A program made the translations under genes and the position numbers. 54,172 nt of DNA from NCBI GenBank assembly GCA_017450945.1, contig JAFSSP010000025.1:1-54172 (forward strand). The letters run 5' to 3'. This document shows, piece by piece, positions 1 to 7,846 of the stretch (the stretch's first letter is position 1; each line of letters begins with the position of its first letter). This DNA is from Clostridia bacterium. Its GTDB lineage: Bacteria; Bacillota; Clostridia; Oscillospirales; CAG-272. The notes under the pieces are model-generated. The model saw only the letters and a program-made list of their open reading frames with translations, was not told the origin of the DNA and searched no databases.

Positions 1-26
1 CTGTCTGTCTGTCTGTCTATCTGTCA
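1..26. repeat. CTGT tetranucleotide tract
   Basis: Near-perfect CTGT tetranucleotide repeats open the window, with one CTAT interruption. The tract is cut by the window edge, so its full length is unknown. No coding frame of interest spans it. Positions 27-200 are AT-rich and show no gene. Confidence 0.7.
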
Positions 27-218
27 GAGATTATCACACGTTCCACGAAACTTGTCAACCCCTTTTTTGCATAAAATCCTATTTTACTTATATATTCTAA
101 CAAAAAAACAACCTTTTGTCAAGTATTGTAGATGTAAAATTTCTATATAAAACTTGTGGCTTCAAAGAATTGATCCATTGAATGATATCGACTAAATAGG
201 AAAAAGCAGGAGCGTTAA

Positions 219-273
219 GATGCAAAAACATGAGGGGGAAGATGCAAAAACAGGGGGGGAAGATGCAAAAACA
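219..273. repeat. three direct copies of a 12-bp motif
   Basis: GATGCAAAAACA occurs at 219-230, 241-252 and 262-273, spaced 22 and 21 bp apart, about two helical turns, with G-rich spacers. The array lies in the roughly 460-bp non-coding stretch before the exonuclease gene. It could be an iteron-like or regulator-binding array, but nothing nearby identifies a binding protein. Confidence 0.6.
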
Positions 274-312
274 GGGCGTTGATTTCGAGATGATCTCAAA
301 ACCAACGCCCTG
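272..312. repeat. inverted repeat with 10-bp arms
   Basis: CAGGGCGTTG (272-281) is matched by CAACGCCCTG (303-312). The loop contains a second palindrome, GAGAT/ATCTC (287-297). There is no T-run on either side, so it is not an obvious terminator. Its left arm overlaps the last copy of the direct-repeat array. Confidence 0.55.
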
Positions 313-407
313 CTTTGCCCGTTTGAAAGCGCAATTTCTATTGAATTTTTGTTTTTTGAAAAATCCCTATGGAACCTACGCTTTGCTCCCCTTTTTTCTC
401 TTTTTGC

Positions 408-436
408 TTGCAAAAACCGAAAAATCATGCTACAAT
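408..436 (+). promoter_or_regulatory. sigma-A promoter of the exonuclease gene
   Basis: The -35 element is TTGCAA (408-413) and the -10 element TACAAT (431-436), with a 17-bp spacer and a TGC extension before the -10. Transcription would start near 443, about 23 nt upstream of the start codon. Confidence 0.75.
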
Positions 437-465
437 GAAAAAAGATTACAAGAAAGGATCCCCTC

Positions 466-1128
466 ATGAAAATTCTCTATTTTGATATGGAGTTTGCCAA
501 CGGACAGGTCCCCGGATCGATCTACTCGATGGGGTATCTCATGACCGACGAGGACTTTCATATCCTCGTTCCGCAGACCGATCTTCTCATCAACCCGGAT
601 TGCGCATGGAACGAGTACGTGGAACATAAAATCCTCGCCTATCCGAAGGAGACCGTGGAGGCCTCGCCGACCTTCCCCGACGCCTACGAAAAGATCAGAG
701 CCCTCTTTGACGAGGTCGAGATCGCCGTGGGCTTTGCCGCCGGGAACGATACGCGCGAGCTTCGCCGCGACTGCGACCGCTACGGACTGCCAAAGATCCA
801 GTTTCCCTATCTCGATCTCGAACCGCTCTGCAAGTCGGACAACCTCCACAGAGGTGCGCACGGGCTTGCCGGGTATGTCAAAGCCTACTGCGGCTTTGAC
901 CCGGAAAACCAGCACCGCAGCGACGGAGACGCCTACGCGACCATGTGCTTGTTCCAAGCGCTCTGCCAATCGAAACACGCAACTCCGGATATGATGGTCG
1001 CCGCCTACCCCGAATGTTGCGGAGAGGCAATTCCGGTGCAGAGAGAAAAGAAAAAAAGAACAAGTCCCAAGAGCTTCCACCGCCGCCGCAGACGCCCGCG
1101 CACAGGAAAAAACAAGAATCCGGCATAA
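466..1128 (+). CDS. DnaQ-like (DEDDh) exonuclease-fold protein
   Basis: This 220-residue protein has the signature of the DEDDh 3'-5' exonuclease superfamily: D7 and E9 in FDMEF, D95 in AAGND, and H150 plus D155 in the HRSDGD segment. It probably cleaves nucleotides from a DNA or RNA 3' end using two metal ions; the substrate cannot be told from sequence. Residues 1-185 form the domain. The last 30 or so residues are strongly basic and low-complexity, which is unusual; a frame change near the 3' end is possible because the +1 frame also stays open to 1145. An AAAGGA ribosome-binding site precedes the ATG. The gene is monocistronic, with its own promoter and the next promoter 27 bp after the stop. 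Confidence 0.75.
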   Translation: MKILYFDMEFANGQVPGSIYSMGYLMTDEDFHILVPQTDLLINPDCAWNEYVEHKILAYPKETVEASPTFPDAYEKIRALFDEVEIAVGFAAGNDTRELRRDCDRYGLPKIQFPYLDLEPLCKSDNLHRGAHGLAGYVKAYCGFDPENQHRSDGDAYATMCLFQALCQSKHATPDMMVAAYPECCGEAIPVQREKKKRTSPKSFHRRRRRPRTGKNKNPA

Positions 1129-1154
1129 ATTTTCCCGTTTTTTGAAAAAAACTC

Positions 1155-1183
1155 TTGCAAAACAGAAAGAAGTATGCTATAAT
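1155..1183 (+). promoter_or_regulatory. sigma-A promoter of rplS
   Basis: TTGCAA (1155-1160), a 17-bp spacer and TATAAT (1178-1183), with the extended TATGC element just before the -10. It leaves a leader of about 80 nt ahead of rplS. Confidence 0.85.
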
Positions 1184-1189
1184 ACCTGC

Positions 1190-1271
1190 GTTGCGCCCAA
1201 AAAGCGCAAGATATTTAGGGTGGTCCGCTGCATTGCTCGCATGAACACCCGGTGACTGGGAGGACTCAAAA
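1190..1271 (+). promoter_or_regulatory. rplS 5' leader, possible L19 autoregulatory element
   Basis: The leader is GC-rich and hairpin-prone, for example GCGC elements at 1193-1208, and ends in a strong GGGAGGA ribosome-binding site. Firmicutes rplS genes often carry an L19 leader motif at this place, through which L19 is thought to repress its own translation. The assignment rests on position and structure potential, not on a covariance match. Confidence 0.35.
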
Positions 1272-1613
1272 ATGAATTTGATTGAGGCTTTTACAAACGA
1301 GCAACTGAAGACCGAAGTTCCTTCGATCAAGATCGGCGACACCGTTCGTGTCTACAACAAGATCAAGGAAGGCAACCGCGAAAGAACGCAGTTGTTTGAA
1401 GGCACCGTCATCGCAAAGCATGACGGCGGCATTTCCGCCACCTTTACCGTGAGAAAAATCTCCTACGGCGTCGGTGTGGAAAAGACCTTCCCGCTCCACT
1501 CCCCCAATGTGGAAAAAGTGGAGACCATCCGTTCCGGTAAGGTCAGACGGGCAAGACTCTACTATCTGCGCGACCGTGTGGGCAAAGCCTCCAAGGTCAA
1601 AGAGCAGATCTGA
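1272..1613 (+). CDS. rplS: 50S ribosomal protein L19
   Basis: The 113-residue product matches bacterial L19 throughout. It has the conserved opening with KIGDTVRVY, the GDTVRV/FEGTVIA beta-barrel segments, the [15 protein letters not shown] block, and the [16 protein letters not shown]-terminus. L19 sits at the 30S-50S interface of the ribosome. Length is typical. The gene stands alone here, without the rpsP-rimM-trmD genes it often follows in Firmicutes, and ends in a strong intrinsic terminator 20 nt after the stop. Confidence 0.97.
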   Translation: MNLIEAFTNEQLKTEVPSIKIGDTVRVYNKIKEGNRERTQLFEGTVIAKHDGGISATFTVRKISYGVGVEKTFPLHSPNVEKVETIRSGKVRRARLYYLRDRVGKASKVKEQI

Positions 1614-1635
1614 CACAGAGCCAAAAAAGAAAAAA

Positions 1636-1667
1636 GGACGCGCGAGAGAACTCGCGCGTCCTTTTTT
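1636..1667 (+). terminator. rplS intrinsic terminator
   Basis: A 10-bp GC-rich stem (1636-1645 with 1652-1661) is followed directly by six T residues. Confidence 0.9.
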
Positions 1668-1680
1668 GCCGTCCGTCTCC

Positions 1681-1709
1681 TTGACAAATATATAGAAATA
1701 TGCTATACT
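1681..1709 (+). promoter_or_regulatory. sigma-A promoter of alaS
   Basis: TTGACA (1681-1686), a 17-bp spacer and TATACT (1704-1709), with TGC before the -10. The start site falls near 1716. This rules out the in-frame ATG at 1713 and leaves a leader of about 33 nt, too short for a T-box. Confidence 0.88.
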
Positions 1710-1748
1710 ATTATGAAGTTTTTGGAAAATCCGAAAGGAATTTTTACT

Positions 1749-4379
1749 ATGAAATGGACATCGCTCAACGAACTGAGAGAAAAATACCTCTCTTTCTTTG
1801 AATCCAAAGGACACCTGCGCCTTCCCTCTTATCCTCTGGTGCCGATCAACGACCCCTCGCTGCTGCTCATCAACTCGGGCATGGCGCCGATGAAGAAGTT
1901 CTTCACCGGTGAAGAGGAGCCGCCTCGTCACAGAGTCACCACCTGCCAAAAGTGCATCCGCACACCCGACCTGGAGCGCGTGGGACACACGGCGCGTCAC
2001 GGCACCTTTTTTGAGATGCTCGGCAACTTTTCCTTTGGCGACTATTTCAAAGAAGAGGCCATTCCGTGGGCTTGGGAATTTTTGACCAAGACGCTCGAAA
2101 TTCCGGAAAATCTCCTTTGGCCGTCCATCTATCAAGACGACGAGGAAGCCTACCATATCTGGGCGGACAAGGTCGGCGTCAACCCGGCTCATATTGTGCG
2201 CCTCGGCAAAGAGGACAACTTCTGGGAGCACGGCACCGGCCCCTGCGGCCCCTGCTCCGAGATCTATTTTGACCGCGGCGAAAAGTACGGCTGCGGCAAA
2301 CCCGATTGCAAACCCGGTTGCGACTGCGACCGCTACATGGAGATCTGGAACAACGTCTTCTCGCAGTTCAACAACATGGGCGACGGCACCTATACCGAGC
2401 TCGCGCAAAAGAACATCGACACCGGTATGGGACTCGAGCGTCTCGCCTGCGTCATGCAGGGCGTGGACAACATGTTCGAGGTCGATTCGATCCGCAAAAT
2501 TCTCGACGAGGTCTGCAAGATCGCAGGCAAAACTTACGGCAAAGATGCCGAAAACGATATTTCCATCCGCGTGGTAACCGACCACATCCGCTCGGCCATG
2601 TTCATGATCTCGGACGGCGTCATTCCCTCCAACGAGGGCCGCGGCTACGTCCTGCGCCGCATTTTGCGCAGAGCTTGCCGCCACGGAAAACTGCTTGGCA
2701 TCAACCGTTCCTTCCTGCCCGAGCTTTGCGTTGTCGCCATCGGTGAATCCAAGGGCGCCTACCCCGAGCTTGCCGAAAAGCAGGCCTATATCTTAAAAGT
2801 CATCGCCATGGAAGAGGAGCGCTTTGACGCGACCATCGACCAGGGACTTTCGATTCTGAACGGCCTTATGGACGACGCCAAAAAGAGCGGCAAAACCACT
2901 CTTTCGGGCGAGGACGTCTTCAAACTTTACGACACCTTCGGCTTCCCGATTGATCTGACAAGAGAGATCGCCGAAGAAGCAGGCCTTGGCCTTGACGAAG
3001 AGACCTTCAAAACGCTCATGAACGCGCAAAAGGTGCGCGCACGCGAGGCAAGAGCCAACATCAGCGGCTGGTCGAACGCCTCCAAGACGCTTCTGGCCGG
3101 GCTTGCAAAAACCAACTTTACCGGCTATGAATCCACCAAGGGCGAAGGCAAAGTCCTTGCCATTCTGACCGACGACGAATCGGTGGAAGAGCTCTCCGAG
3201 GGCGAATGCTCGATCATTCTCGACGCCACCTCCTTCTACGGCGAGGGCGGCGGTCAGGTTGGCGACACCGGTACTTTGGAGAACGACAAGGCCGCTCTGA
3301 CGGTCCTCGACACCAAAAAGACCGACGGCGTGTATATCCACGTCTGCCGCGTCGAGCACGGCGTGATCAAGGTGGGTGACACCGTTAAGACGCTTGTGGA
3401 CGAGCACCGCAGAGCCGCCATCATGCGCAACCACTCGGCTTGCCACCTCTTACAGAGCGCGCTCAGACGAGTGCTCGGCGACCACGTCGAGCAGGCAGGT
3501 TCCTACGTCTCTGACAGCGTTTGCCGCTTTGACTTCACACACTTCTCGGCGCTCTCTGCCGAGGAACTGGAAAAAGTCGAAGCGCTCGTCAACGAAGATA
3601 TTTTTGCGGCGGGAGCAGGTTCTATGACTCCCATGCCGATCGAAGAAGCCAAAAAGCTCGGTGCACTTGCCCTCTTTGGCGAAAAGTACGGCAAGATCGT
3701 CCGCGTCGTCCGCATGGGCGATCATTCGGTCGAGTTCTGCGGCGGCACGCACGTCGACAACACCGCAAAAATCGGCATGTTCAAGATCCTTTCCGAATCC
3801 TCGGTCGCGGCCGGCGTTCGTCGTATTGAAGCCGTCACCGGCGAGGGAGTACTGAGACTGCTTGCCGAAAAGAATGCGCTTCTTACCGACACCGCAAAAG
3901 AGCTCAAAGCGCAAAAAGCCGCAGATCTGCCGCGCAAGGCCGCACAAGTGCTTGCCGACCTCTCTGCCGCACGCAAGGAGATCGATACGCTTAACGCAAA
4001 ATTGGCGGCTTCCGGTCTGGATGCGCTCATCGCGTCTGCGATTCCCGTAAAGAATATTCGCCTCGTCGCCTCCAAGCTCTCGGGTACCGGCATGGATGCC
4101 GCAAGAAGCCTTGCCGACGAAATCAAGGCCAGATACGACGACCTCGTGGCAGTGCTTGCCGTTGAGGGTGAGGATAAAGTCACTTTCCTTGCAGTCGCAG
4201 GCAAAGACGCAGTCGCTTCGGGCGCGCACGCAGGCAAGCTCGTGGGAGAGGTCGCGGCTGTGACCGGCGGCAAAGGCGGCGGCCGTCCCGACAACGCCAT
4301 GGCCGGCGGCAAAGAGATCGCCAAAACCGCAGAGGCGCTCGCAAAGGCCGAGGAAATCCTCGCCGCACAACTGAAATAA
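1749..4379 (+). CDS. alaS: alanine--tRNA ligase
   Basis: This class II synthetase of 876 residues charges tRNA-Ala. The aminoacylation core opens with the conserved ELREKYLSFFESKGH and GMAPMKKFFTG segments. The editing domain carries the metal-binding HxxxH (RNHSACH, near residue 560) and CxxxH (CGGTH, near 662). A GGGRPDNAMAGG-type C-Ala domain closes the protein. Length is normal for full-size AlaRS, with an intact editing site. The ATG at 1749 is preferred because an AAAGGA site lies just upstream and the in-frame ATG at 1713 would precede the predicted transcript start. The histidine phosphatase begins 11 nt after its stop and is probably co-transcribed. Confidence 0.97.
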   Translation: MKWTSLNELREKYLSFFESKGHLRLPSYPLVPINDPSLLLINSGMAPMKKFFTGEEEPPRHRVTTCQKCIRTPDLERVGHTARHGTFFEMLGNFSFGDYFKEEAIPWAWEFLTKTLEIPENLLWPSIYQDDEEAYHIWADKVGVNPAHIVRLGKEDNFWEHGTGPCGPCSEIYFDRGEKYGCGKPDCKPGCDCDRYMEIWNNVFSQFNNMGDGTYTELAQKNIDTGMGLERLACVMQGVDNMFEVDSIRKILDEVCKIAGKTYGKDAENDISIRVVTDHIRSAMFMISDGVIPSNEGRGYVLRRILRRACRHGKLLGINRSFLPELCVVAIGESKGAYPELAEKQAYILKVIAMEEERFDATIDQGLSILNGLMDDAKKSGKTTLSGEDVFKLYDTFGFPIDLTREIAEEAGLGLDEETFKTLMNAQKVRAREARANISGWSNASKTLLAGLAKTNFTGYESTKGEGKVLAILTDDESVEELSEGECSIILDATSFYGEGGGQVGDTGTLENDKAALTVLDTKKTDGVYIHVCRVEHGVIKVGDTVKTLVDEHRRAAIMRNHSACHLLQSALRRVLGDHVEQAGSYVSDSVCRFDFTHFSALSAEELEKVEALVNEDIFAAGAGSMTPMPIEEAKKLGALALFGEKYGKIVRVVRMGDHSVEFCGGTHVDNTAKIGMFKILSESSVAAGVRRIEAVTGEGVLRLLAEKNALLTDTAKELKAQKAADLPRKAAQVLADLSAARKEIDTLNAKLAASGLDALIASAIPVKNIRLVASKLSGTGMDAARSLADEIKARYDDLVAVLAVEGEDKVTFLAVAGKDAVASGAHAGKLVGEVAAVTGGKGGGRPDNAMAGGKEIAKTAEALAKAEEILAAQLK

Positions 4380-4390
4380 GGAGAACCGAT

Positions 4391-5119
4391 ATGTTATTCT
4401 TCTTCGTCCGCCACGGGCACCCGATCTACAAACCCGATTCGCTGACCGAGCTGGGGCATGAGCAGGCCGAGGCGCTTGCTCCCCGCTTTGCTCTGCACGG
4501 GTTGGATCGCATCTACGCCTCGTCGCACAACCGCACCATCCAGACGGCTGAGCCGACCGCTCGCGCGCTCGGAAAAGAGATCATTCCGCTCGATTGGTGC
4601 ATGGAGGAGCTTGCAACCAAGGAGTTTATGCACCTGCGCCCGGGCCCCGACCGGATGCATCACTACTGGTGCTTCCAGCTCGACGATTACGTGGAGCTCT
4701 TCCACAGCCCGGAAGTCCGCGCCATGGGACAAAACTGGTGGAAACACCCGGCTTTTGCAAACGAGACCTTCCACGATGGGCTGGAGCGCATCCGCAAGGA
4801 ATCCGACGCCTTTTTTGAGAGCCTCGGATATAAGCACGACGTCGAGAATGCCCGCTATATCCCGATTGCCCCCACCGAGGAGCGCATCGCCCTCTTCGCC
4901 CACCAAGGCTTCGGGCTTGCCTTTCTCTCGGTCGTCATGGATATTCCCTACCCCATCTTTAGCACCGAGTTCGATTTTGGATATACCGGTGTCACCGCGA
5001 TCCACTTCAAAGTCTACGGGGACGGTATGGTCTATCCCAAAATCCTCCAGCTCTCCAACGACTCGCACCTCTATCACGCAGGCATGTCCACCTCCTACCA
5101 AAACGGATTGCCGATATAA
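4391..5119 (+). CDS. histidine phosphatase superfamily protein
   Basis: The N-terminus VRHGHP (R7-H8-G9) is the phosphohistidine motif of the phosphoglycerate-mutase/acid-phosphatase superfamily. The downstream NRTIQTAEP arginine segment and a second catalytic histidine in FAHQGFG complete the active site. The 242-residue protein is soluble with no signal peptide. The substrate is unknown; the acidic WCMEELATKE insert and long C-terminal part do not point to glycolytic mutase. Its ribosome-binding site AAGGAG (4378-4383) overlaps the alaS stop codon, so translation is probably coupled to alaS. A hairpin with a T-run follows at 5139-5176. Confidence 0.85.
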   Translation: MLFFFVRHGHPIYKPDSLTELGHEQAEALAPRFALHGLDRIYASSHNRTIQTAEPTARALGKEIIPLDWCMEELATKEFMHLRPGPDRMHHYWCFQLDDYVELFHSPEVRAMGQNWWKHPAFANETFHDGLERIRKESDAFFESLGYKHDVENARYIPIAPTEERIALFAHQGFGLAFLSVVMDIPYPIFSTEFDFGYTGVTAIHFKVYGDGMVYPKILQLSNDSHLYHAGMSTSYQNGLPI

Positions 5120-5138
5120 GAAAAAGAAAAAAATATGT

Positions 5139-5176
5139 GGGAAGAACTTTTTGCAAAAAGTTCTTCCCGCTTTTTT
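5139..5176 (+). terminator. terminator-like hairpin, repeat class A
   Basis: A perfect 14-bp stem (5139-5152 with 5155-5168) has a 2-nt apparent loop and is followed by GC and six T residues, a plausible terminator for alaS and the phosphatase. Its sequence belongs to a repeat class also seen at 39073-39106 and 47999-48032. Confidence 0.75.
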
Positions 5177-5189
5177 GATGAAAGGATTC

Positions 5190-5225
5190 GCGGGAACCCT
5201 TTTTTTGAAAAAAAGTGGTTCCCGC
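5190..5225. repeat. inverted-repeat element, class B
   Basis: GCGGGAACC (5190-5198) pairs with GGTTCCCGC (5217-5225), enclosing a C/T7 and A7/G inner arm. The same element occurs at 7785-7824 and 39193-39231; this copy is inverted relative to those two. It sits between the 3' ends of convergent genes. Confidence 0.75.
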
Positions 5226-5323
5226 ACCCTCCGAAAAAACTGGAACAAAATATTTTTGCGTTCGCCATAACCCCTACAAATGATACTCAACCCTTTGGTT
5301 TGCCGACTTTTTGCTTCTTTAGT

Positions 5324-6265
5324 TCAACGTAAACTGCGTTTCACTTTTTTCTGCAGATAGAATCTCGGTAAAAACACGAGTTGTGTTTTTTTGCTTATAC
5401 TTAATTCTTTATACCAGAAAAAGTACTTAATTCTGCAAAAAAACGGAAGTGGATAATATAATTTTACATTTTCTTTATATAAACCGATGAAATTCGAATT
5501 TAATATGCAGAGATTATAAGTCAAACATGCATCAATAACTCTGGATTTTAAAATAACATTTTTGCATTTTGGGATCAGTAAAACAAGTTTATGGCATCCC
5601 TTAATAGTATCTAAGAATTGCTTTAAGCGTGCCGATTCGCTGGTTTTCAATTTTTCCATTATTGATCCATTTGATTTTCTATAATAATACAGATAAGAAT
5701 CTATTCTTCTTATGCTTTGACAAAAAACTCCAACTTGTAACCAAAAAAGCGTATCTTCGCCATAGGTTATCTCTTCGTCAAATTGAATATCTGCATTACC
5801 TATTCGTTCTCTTTTGACAATATTCCCAAAAGTGTACGGGGAAGGGATAGCATCTGCACTGTCGCTAATATTGCAAAATCCATTATATTGTTGAGTACAA
5901 TCTGTAGCAACACCAATTGTATATAAATCAAACCCTGTTTTCAGAGCGCTCATCAAGTCTGCCAAGACATTGGGAAAAATGTAATCATCGGCATCTACAA
6001 ACCAAATATACTGTCCGGTAGAGTTACGAATTCCAACGTTTCGAGCGACAGAAGCGCCTCTATTTTCTTGTCTTATAATCTTTAGATTATTATATTTAGA
6101 ATATTGTTGCAAAATATTATAAGAAGAATCTGTACTTCCGTCATCAATACAAACGATTTCAAAACTATCTAATTGAACATTTTGCTTTTCAAAGATGTTG
6201 TCAAGGCAATCAGATAAATAATGTTCTTTATTAAAAACCGGGATGATGATACTCAACAATACCAT
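5324..6265 (-). CDS. family 2 glycosyltransferase
   Basis: This GT-A fold transferase of 313 residues has an SIIIPVFN opening, the nucleotide-sugar-binding CIDDGSTD, an N/RGASVARN acceptor segment and the metal-binding DADDY (DxD). It probably adds a sugar to an extracellular or capsular glycan; donor and acceptor are unknown. The start is the ATG at 6265 because an AAGGAG site lies 6 nt upstream; in-frame sequence further upstream lies inside the previous gene. The upstream glycosyltransferase ends 10 nt before, so the two form an operon. The gene is markedly AT-rich compared with the surrounding housekeeping genes, suggesting acquisition from another genome. Confidence 0.85.
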   Translation of the reverse strand: MVLLSIIIPVFNKEHYLSDCLDNIFEKQNVQLDSFEIVCIDDGSTDSSYNILQQYSKYNNLKIIRQENRGASVARNVGIRNSTGQYIWFVDADDYIFPNVLADLMSALKTGFDLYTIGVATDCTQQYNGFCNISDSADAIPSPYTFGNIVKRERIGNADIQFDEEITYGEDTLFWLQVGVFCQSIRRIDSYLYYYRKSNGSIMEKLKTSESARLKQFLDTIKGCHKLVLLIPKCKNVILKSRVIDACLTYNLCILNSNFIGLYKENVKLYYPLPFFCRIKYFFWYKELSISKKTQLVFLPRFYLQKKVKRSLR

Positions 6266-6275
6266 ATTAATCTCC

Positions 6276-7391
6276 TTAAATGACAAAATTGGGCAAATAG
6301 CTTTTCGTTTTTGGATCATAAAGATTCCCAAACGTTTTGTATTCCATATATTTGAGCATATAAATGCCGGAAAAATCTCTTTTCGGCTTTTCAAAGTCAC
6401 GATCAAAGAAAGTCAGATCAATCTCCTCCGGCTTGGAAAAAACGCAAATGCTGTTTTTGCTGTAGTACGGTTCTTCCTTGGTGATTTCGCTGTTGGTAAG
6501 CAGTTTTTTGCCGTAAGCCATCGCTTGTGCCAATCGATTGGTGCAGGACGCCCTTCCCTCCGGCAAAATAACGATCTCCAATATTGCTTTTGTCTTATGG
6601 ATATATGGCAACGTCCAAGCGTAAGCAAGATATCTGTTAAAATAAAATTTTGAGTTTTTATACGCTAAACAAATTTCTTCTGCATAATCAGCCTGAATTT
6701 CGAGACATTTGCACAAACGTTGAAAATACTCTTTTCTGATTGATGCATCCCCAACTGGAACAAAAAAGATACATTTTTTTCCTTGATCCGAAAGCCACCG
6801 AAACGTGTCGAGAATAAGATCGTATCGAGCCCACCCCGCGGCTCCGGCATAAAACACGTCGGAATCTTCGCCATCCCCTTGCGGCTCGACAATACCGGAT
6901 TCGCTAACCGGACCGTAATATTCCAATCCATGTTCAATTTCATCGTATCGATTAAAAGTAAGAATAATATCGAATTTATTTCTGTATTCCGATAAAAATT
7001 TTATGGTATCTTTTCTTTGCATCGCATCGTACAAATGGATACCGAGTTTACAATTTTTAAAATCTTCTCTGAGATAATCTAAAAAATCCAAAAAAGCCGT
7101 CTGCTCGCCATATAATTCATATCCGTTGGAAAATATAAACATATACTCGGCAGCGTCTTTTTTCTTCAAAAAATGATATCCGAATACTTTCCAGTAGATC
7201 ATTCTTTTGATGAATCTGCTTTTTGCAAGCTTCATGCACTTTTTTGATAACAAAATATCATTGATCCTGCTTCTATGGCGATTTCCATAGGAACAATACT
7301 CATAGTCCGGATCCGCAAAAATATCAGAAAAAGAATTTCTTGTTATTCCAGATTCCGGACCGAAAAAAATCTTTTTTCTACAATCATCCAT
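6276..7391 (-). CDS. GT-B-like glycosyltransferase, glycan biosynthesis
   Basis: The 371-residue product is soluble and without signal peptide. Its C-terminal half contains a segment resembling the donor-binding region of GT-B enzymes (LPEGRASCTN...AQAMAYGKKLLTN), and the middle has a Rossmann-like VFYAGAAGWARYDL stretch. I infer a glycosyltransferase of surface polysaccharide synthesis from this and from the family 2 enzyme immediately downstream. The exact family is not certain. It is transcribed from the divergent promoter shared with the XRE gene. It is AT-rich and probably transferred together with its partner. Confidence 0.6.
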   Translation of the reverse strand: MDDCRKKIFFGPESGITRNSFSDIFADPDYEYCSYGNRHRSRINDILLSKKCMKLAKSRFIKRMIYWKVFGYHFLKKKDAAEYMFIFSNGYELYGEQTAFLDFLDYLREDFKNCKLGIHLYDAMQRKDTIKFLSEYRNKFDIILTFNRYDEIEHGLEYYGPVSESGIVEPQGDGEDSDVFYAGAAGWARYDLILDTFRWLSDQGKKCIFFVPVGDASIRKEYFQRLCKCLEIQADYAEEICLAYKNSKFYFNRYLAYAWTLPYIHKTKAILEIVILPEGRASCTNRLAQAMAYGKKLLTNSEITKEEPYYSKNSICVFSKPEEIDLTFFDRDFEKPKRDFSGIYMLKYMEYKTFGNLYDPKTKSYLPNFVI

Positions 7392-7423
7392 TTTCCAAGC
7401 TTTCCTTCTTCACCTTTTTTTCT

Positions 7424-7452
7424 ATTTTATCTCAAAATGAGATATTTGTCAA
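7424..7452 (-). promoter_or_regulatory. promoter of the glycosyltransferase pair
   Basis: Read on the minus strand, the -35 is TTGACA (7447-7452) and the -10 is TAAAAT (7424-7429), with a 17-bp spacer. The left operator arm fills that spacer almost exactly, so a bound repressor would block polymerase. Confidence 0.8.
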
Positions 7453-7468
7453 TATCTCATTTTGAGAT
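7429..7468. promoter_or_regulatory. twin-palindrome operator between divergent genes
   Basis: Two 17-bp arms (7429-7445 and 7452-7468) are perfect inverted copies separated by TTGTCA. Each arm is itself palindromic (ATCTCA, three bases, TGAGAT), so there are two equivalent dimer sites 23 bp apart. The spacer element serves as -35 on both strands. The arrangement fits autoregulation by the adjacent XRE protein and co-repression of the glycosyltransferases. Confidence 0.75.
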
Positions 7469-7477
7469 TCGTATAAT
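7446..7477 (+). promoter_or_regulatory. promoter of the XRE gene
   Basis: TTGTCA (7446-7451) and TATAAT (7472-7477) are separated by 20 bp, a longer spacer than usual, so the promoter may be weak or need help. The right operator arm lies inside the spacer. Confidence 0.5.
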
Positions 7478-7514
7478 AAAAGTGAAAACTTTTACGATAC
7501 GGGAGGGACAAGGT

Positions 7515-7742
7515 ATGCGCCTGAAGGATTTGCGGGAAGATGCAGATTTGCCCCAGCGCGAGCTGGCGGAATTCCTCCACATCCGGCAAAACACCTACTC
7601 GCAATACGAAAGCGGCGCTCGTCAAATTCCCCTTCCCATGCTCGTTCGTCTATCCGAATACTTTTCCACCTCGGTGGATTATTTGTTGGGTCTGACCGAC
7701 GTCAAAGACCCCTATCCAAGAAAAACGAGCAGGCTCGAATAA
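7515..7742 (+). CDS. XRE-family helix-turn-helix regulator
   Basis: This compact protein of 75 residues is essentially one HTH_3 domain. LPQRELAEFLHIRQNTYSQYESGARQ spans helices 2 and 3 (split here only by the motif name: LPQRELAEFL, then RQNTYSQYESG). It ends with the SVDYLLGLTD motif common in Firmicutes XRE repressors. It should bind DNA as a dimer. The ATG at 7515 follows a GGGAGG site at 7501-7506; upstream in-frame codons would overlap the promoter. The twin-palindrome operator 47-86 bp upstream is its likely target. Unlike the AT-rich glycosyltransferases, its codon use resembles the rest of the window. Confidence 0.85.
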   Translation: MRLKDLREDADLPQRELAEFLHIRQNTYSQYESGARQIPLPMLVRLSEYFSTSVDYLLGLTDVKDPYPRKTSRLE

Positions 7743-7756
7743 ACCTGCTCGTTTTT
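7721..7756 (+). terminator. XRE gene terminator overlapping its stop codon
   Basis: A 13-bp stem (7721-7733 with 7744-7756) encloses the stop codon in its loop region and ends in five T residues. It is A/T-flanked on both sides and could act in both directions. Confidence 0.8.
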
Positions 7757-7784
7757 CTTGATCGTTCGTTTTTTTAGAAGGGGC

Positions 7785-7824
7785 GCGGGGGAACCACTTT
7801 TTTTCAAAAAAAGGGTTCCCCCGC
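7785..7824. repeat. inverted-repeat element, class B
   Basis: GCGGGGGAACC (7785-7795) pairs with GGTTCCCCCGC (7814-7824), around a CTTTTTTT/AAAAAAAG inner arm. It lies between the 3' ends of the convergent XRE and histidine phosphatase genes and matches the elements at 5190-5225 (inverted) and 39193-39231. Confidence 0.75.
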
Positions 7825-7846
7825 CTGTTCTTTTTCTTATTCTCTT

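Noticed and set aside
1713-1749. Earlier ATG start or a T-box for alaS
   Set aside because: The ATG at 1713 lies at or before the predicted transcript start, and the remaining leader of about 33 nt is too short for a T-box.
5139-5225. Insertion sequence ends
   Set aside because: The inverted repeats are self-contained hairpins; there is no transposase gene between or beside them.
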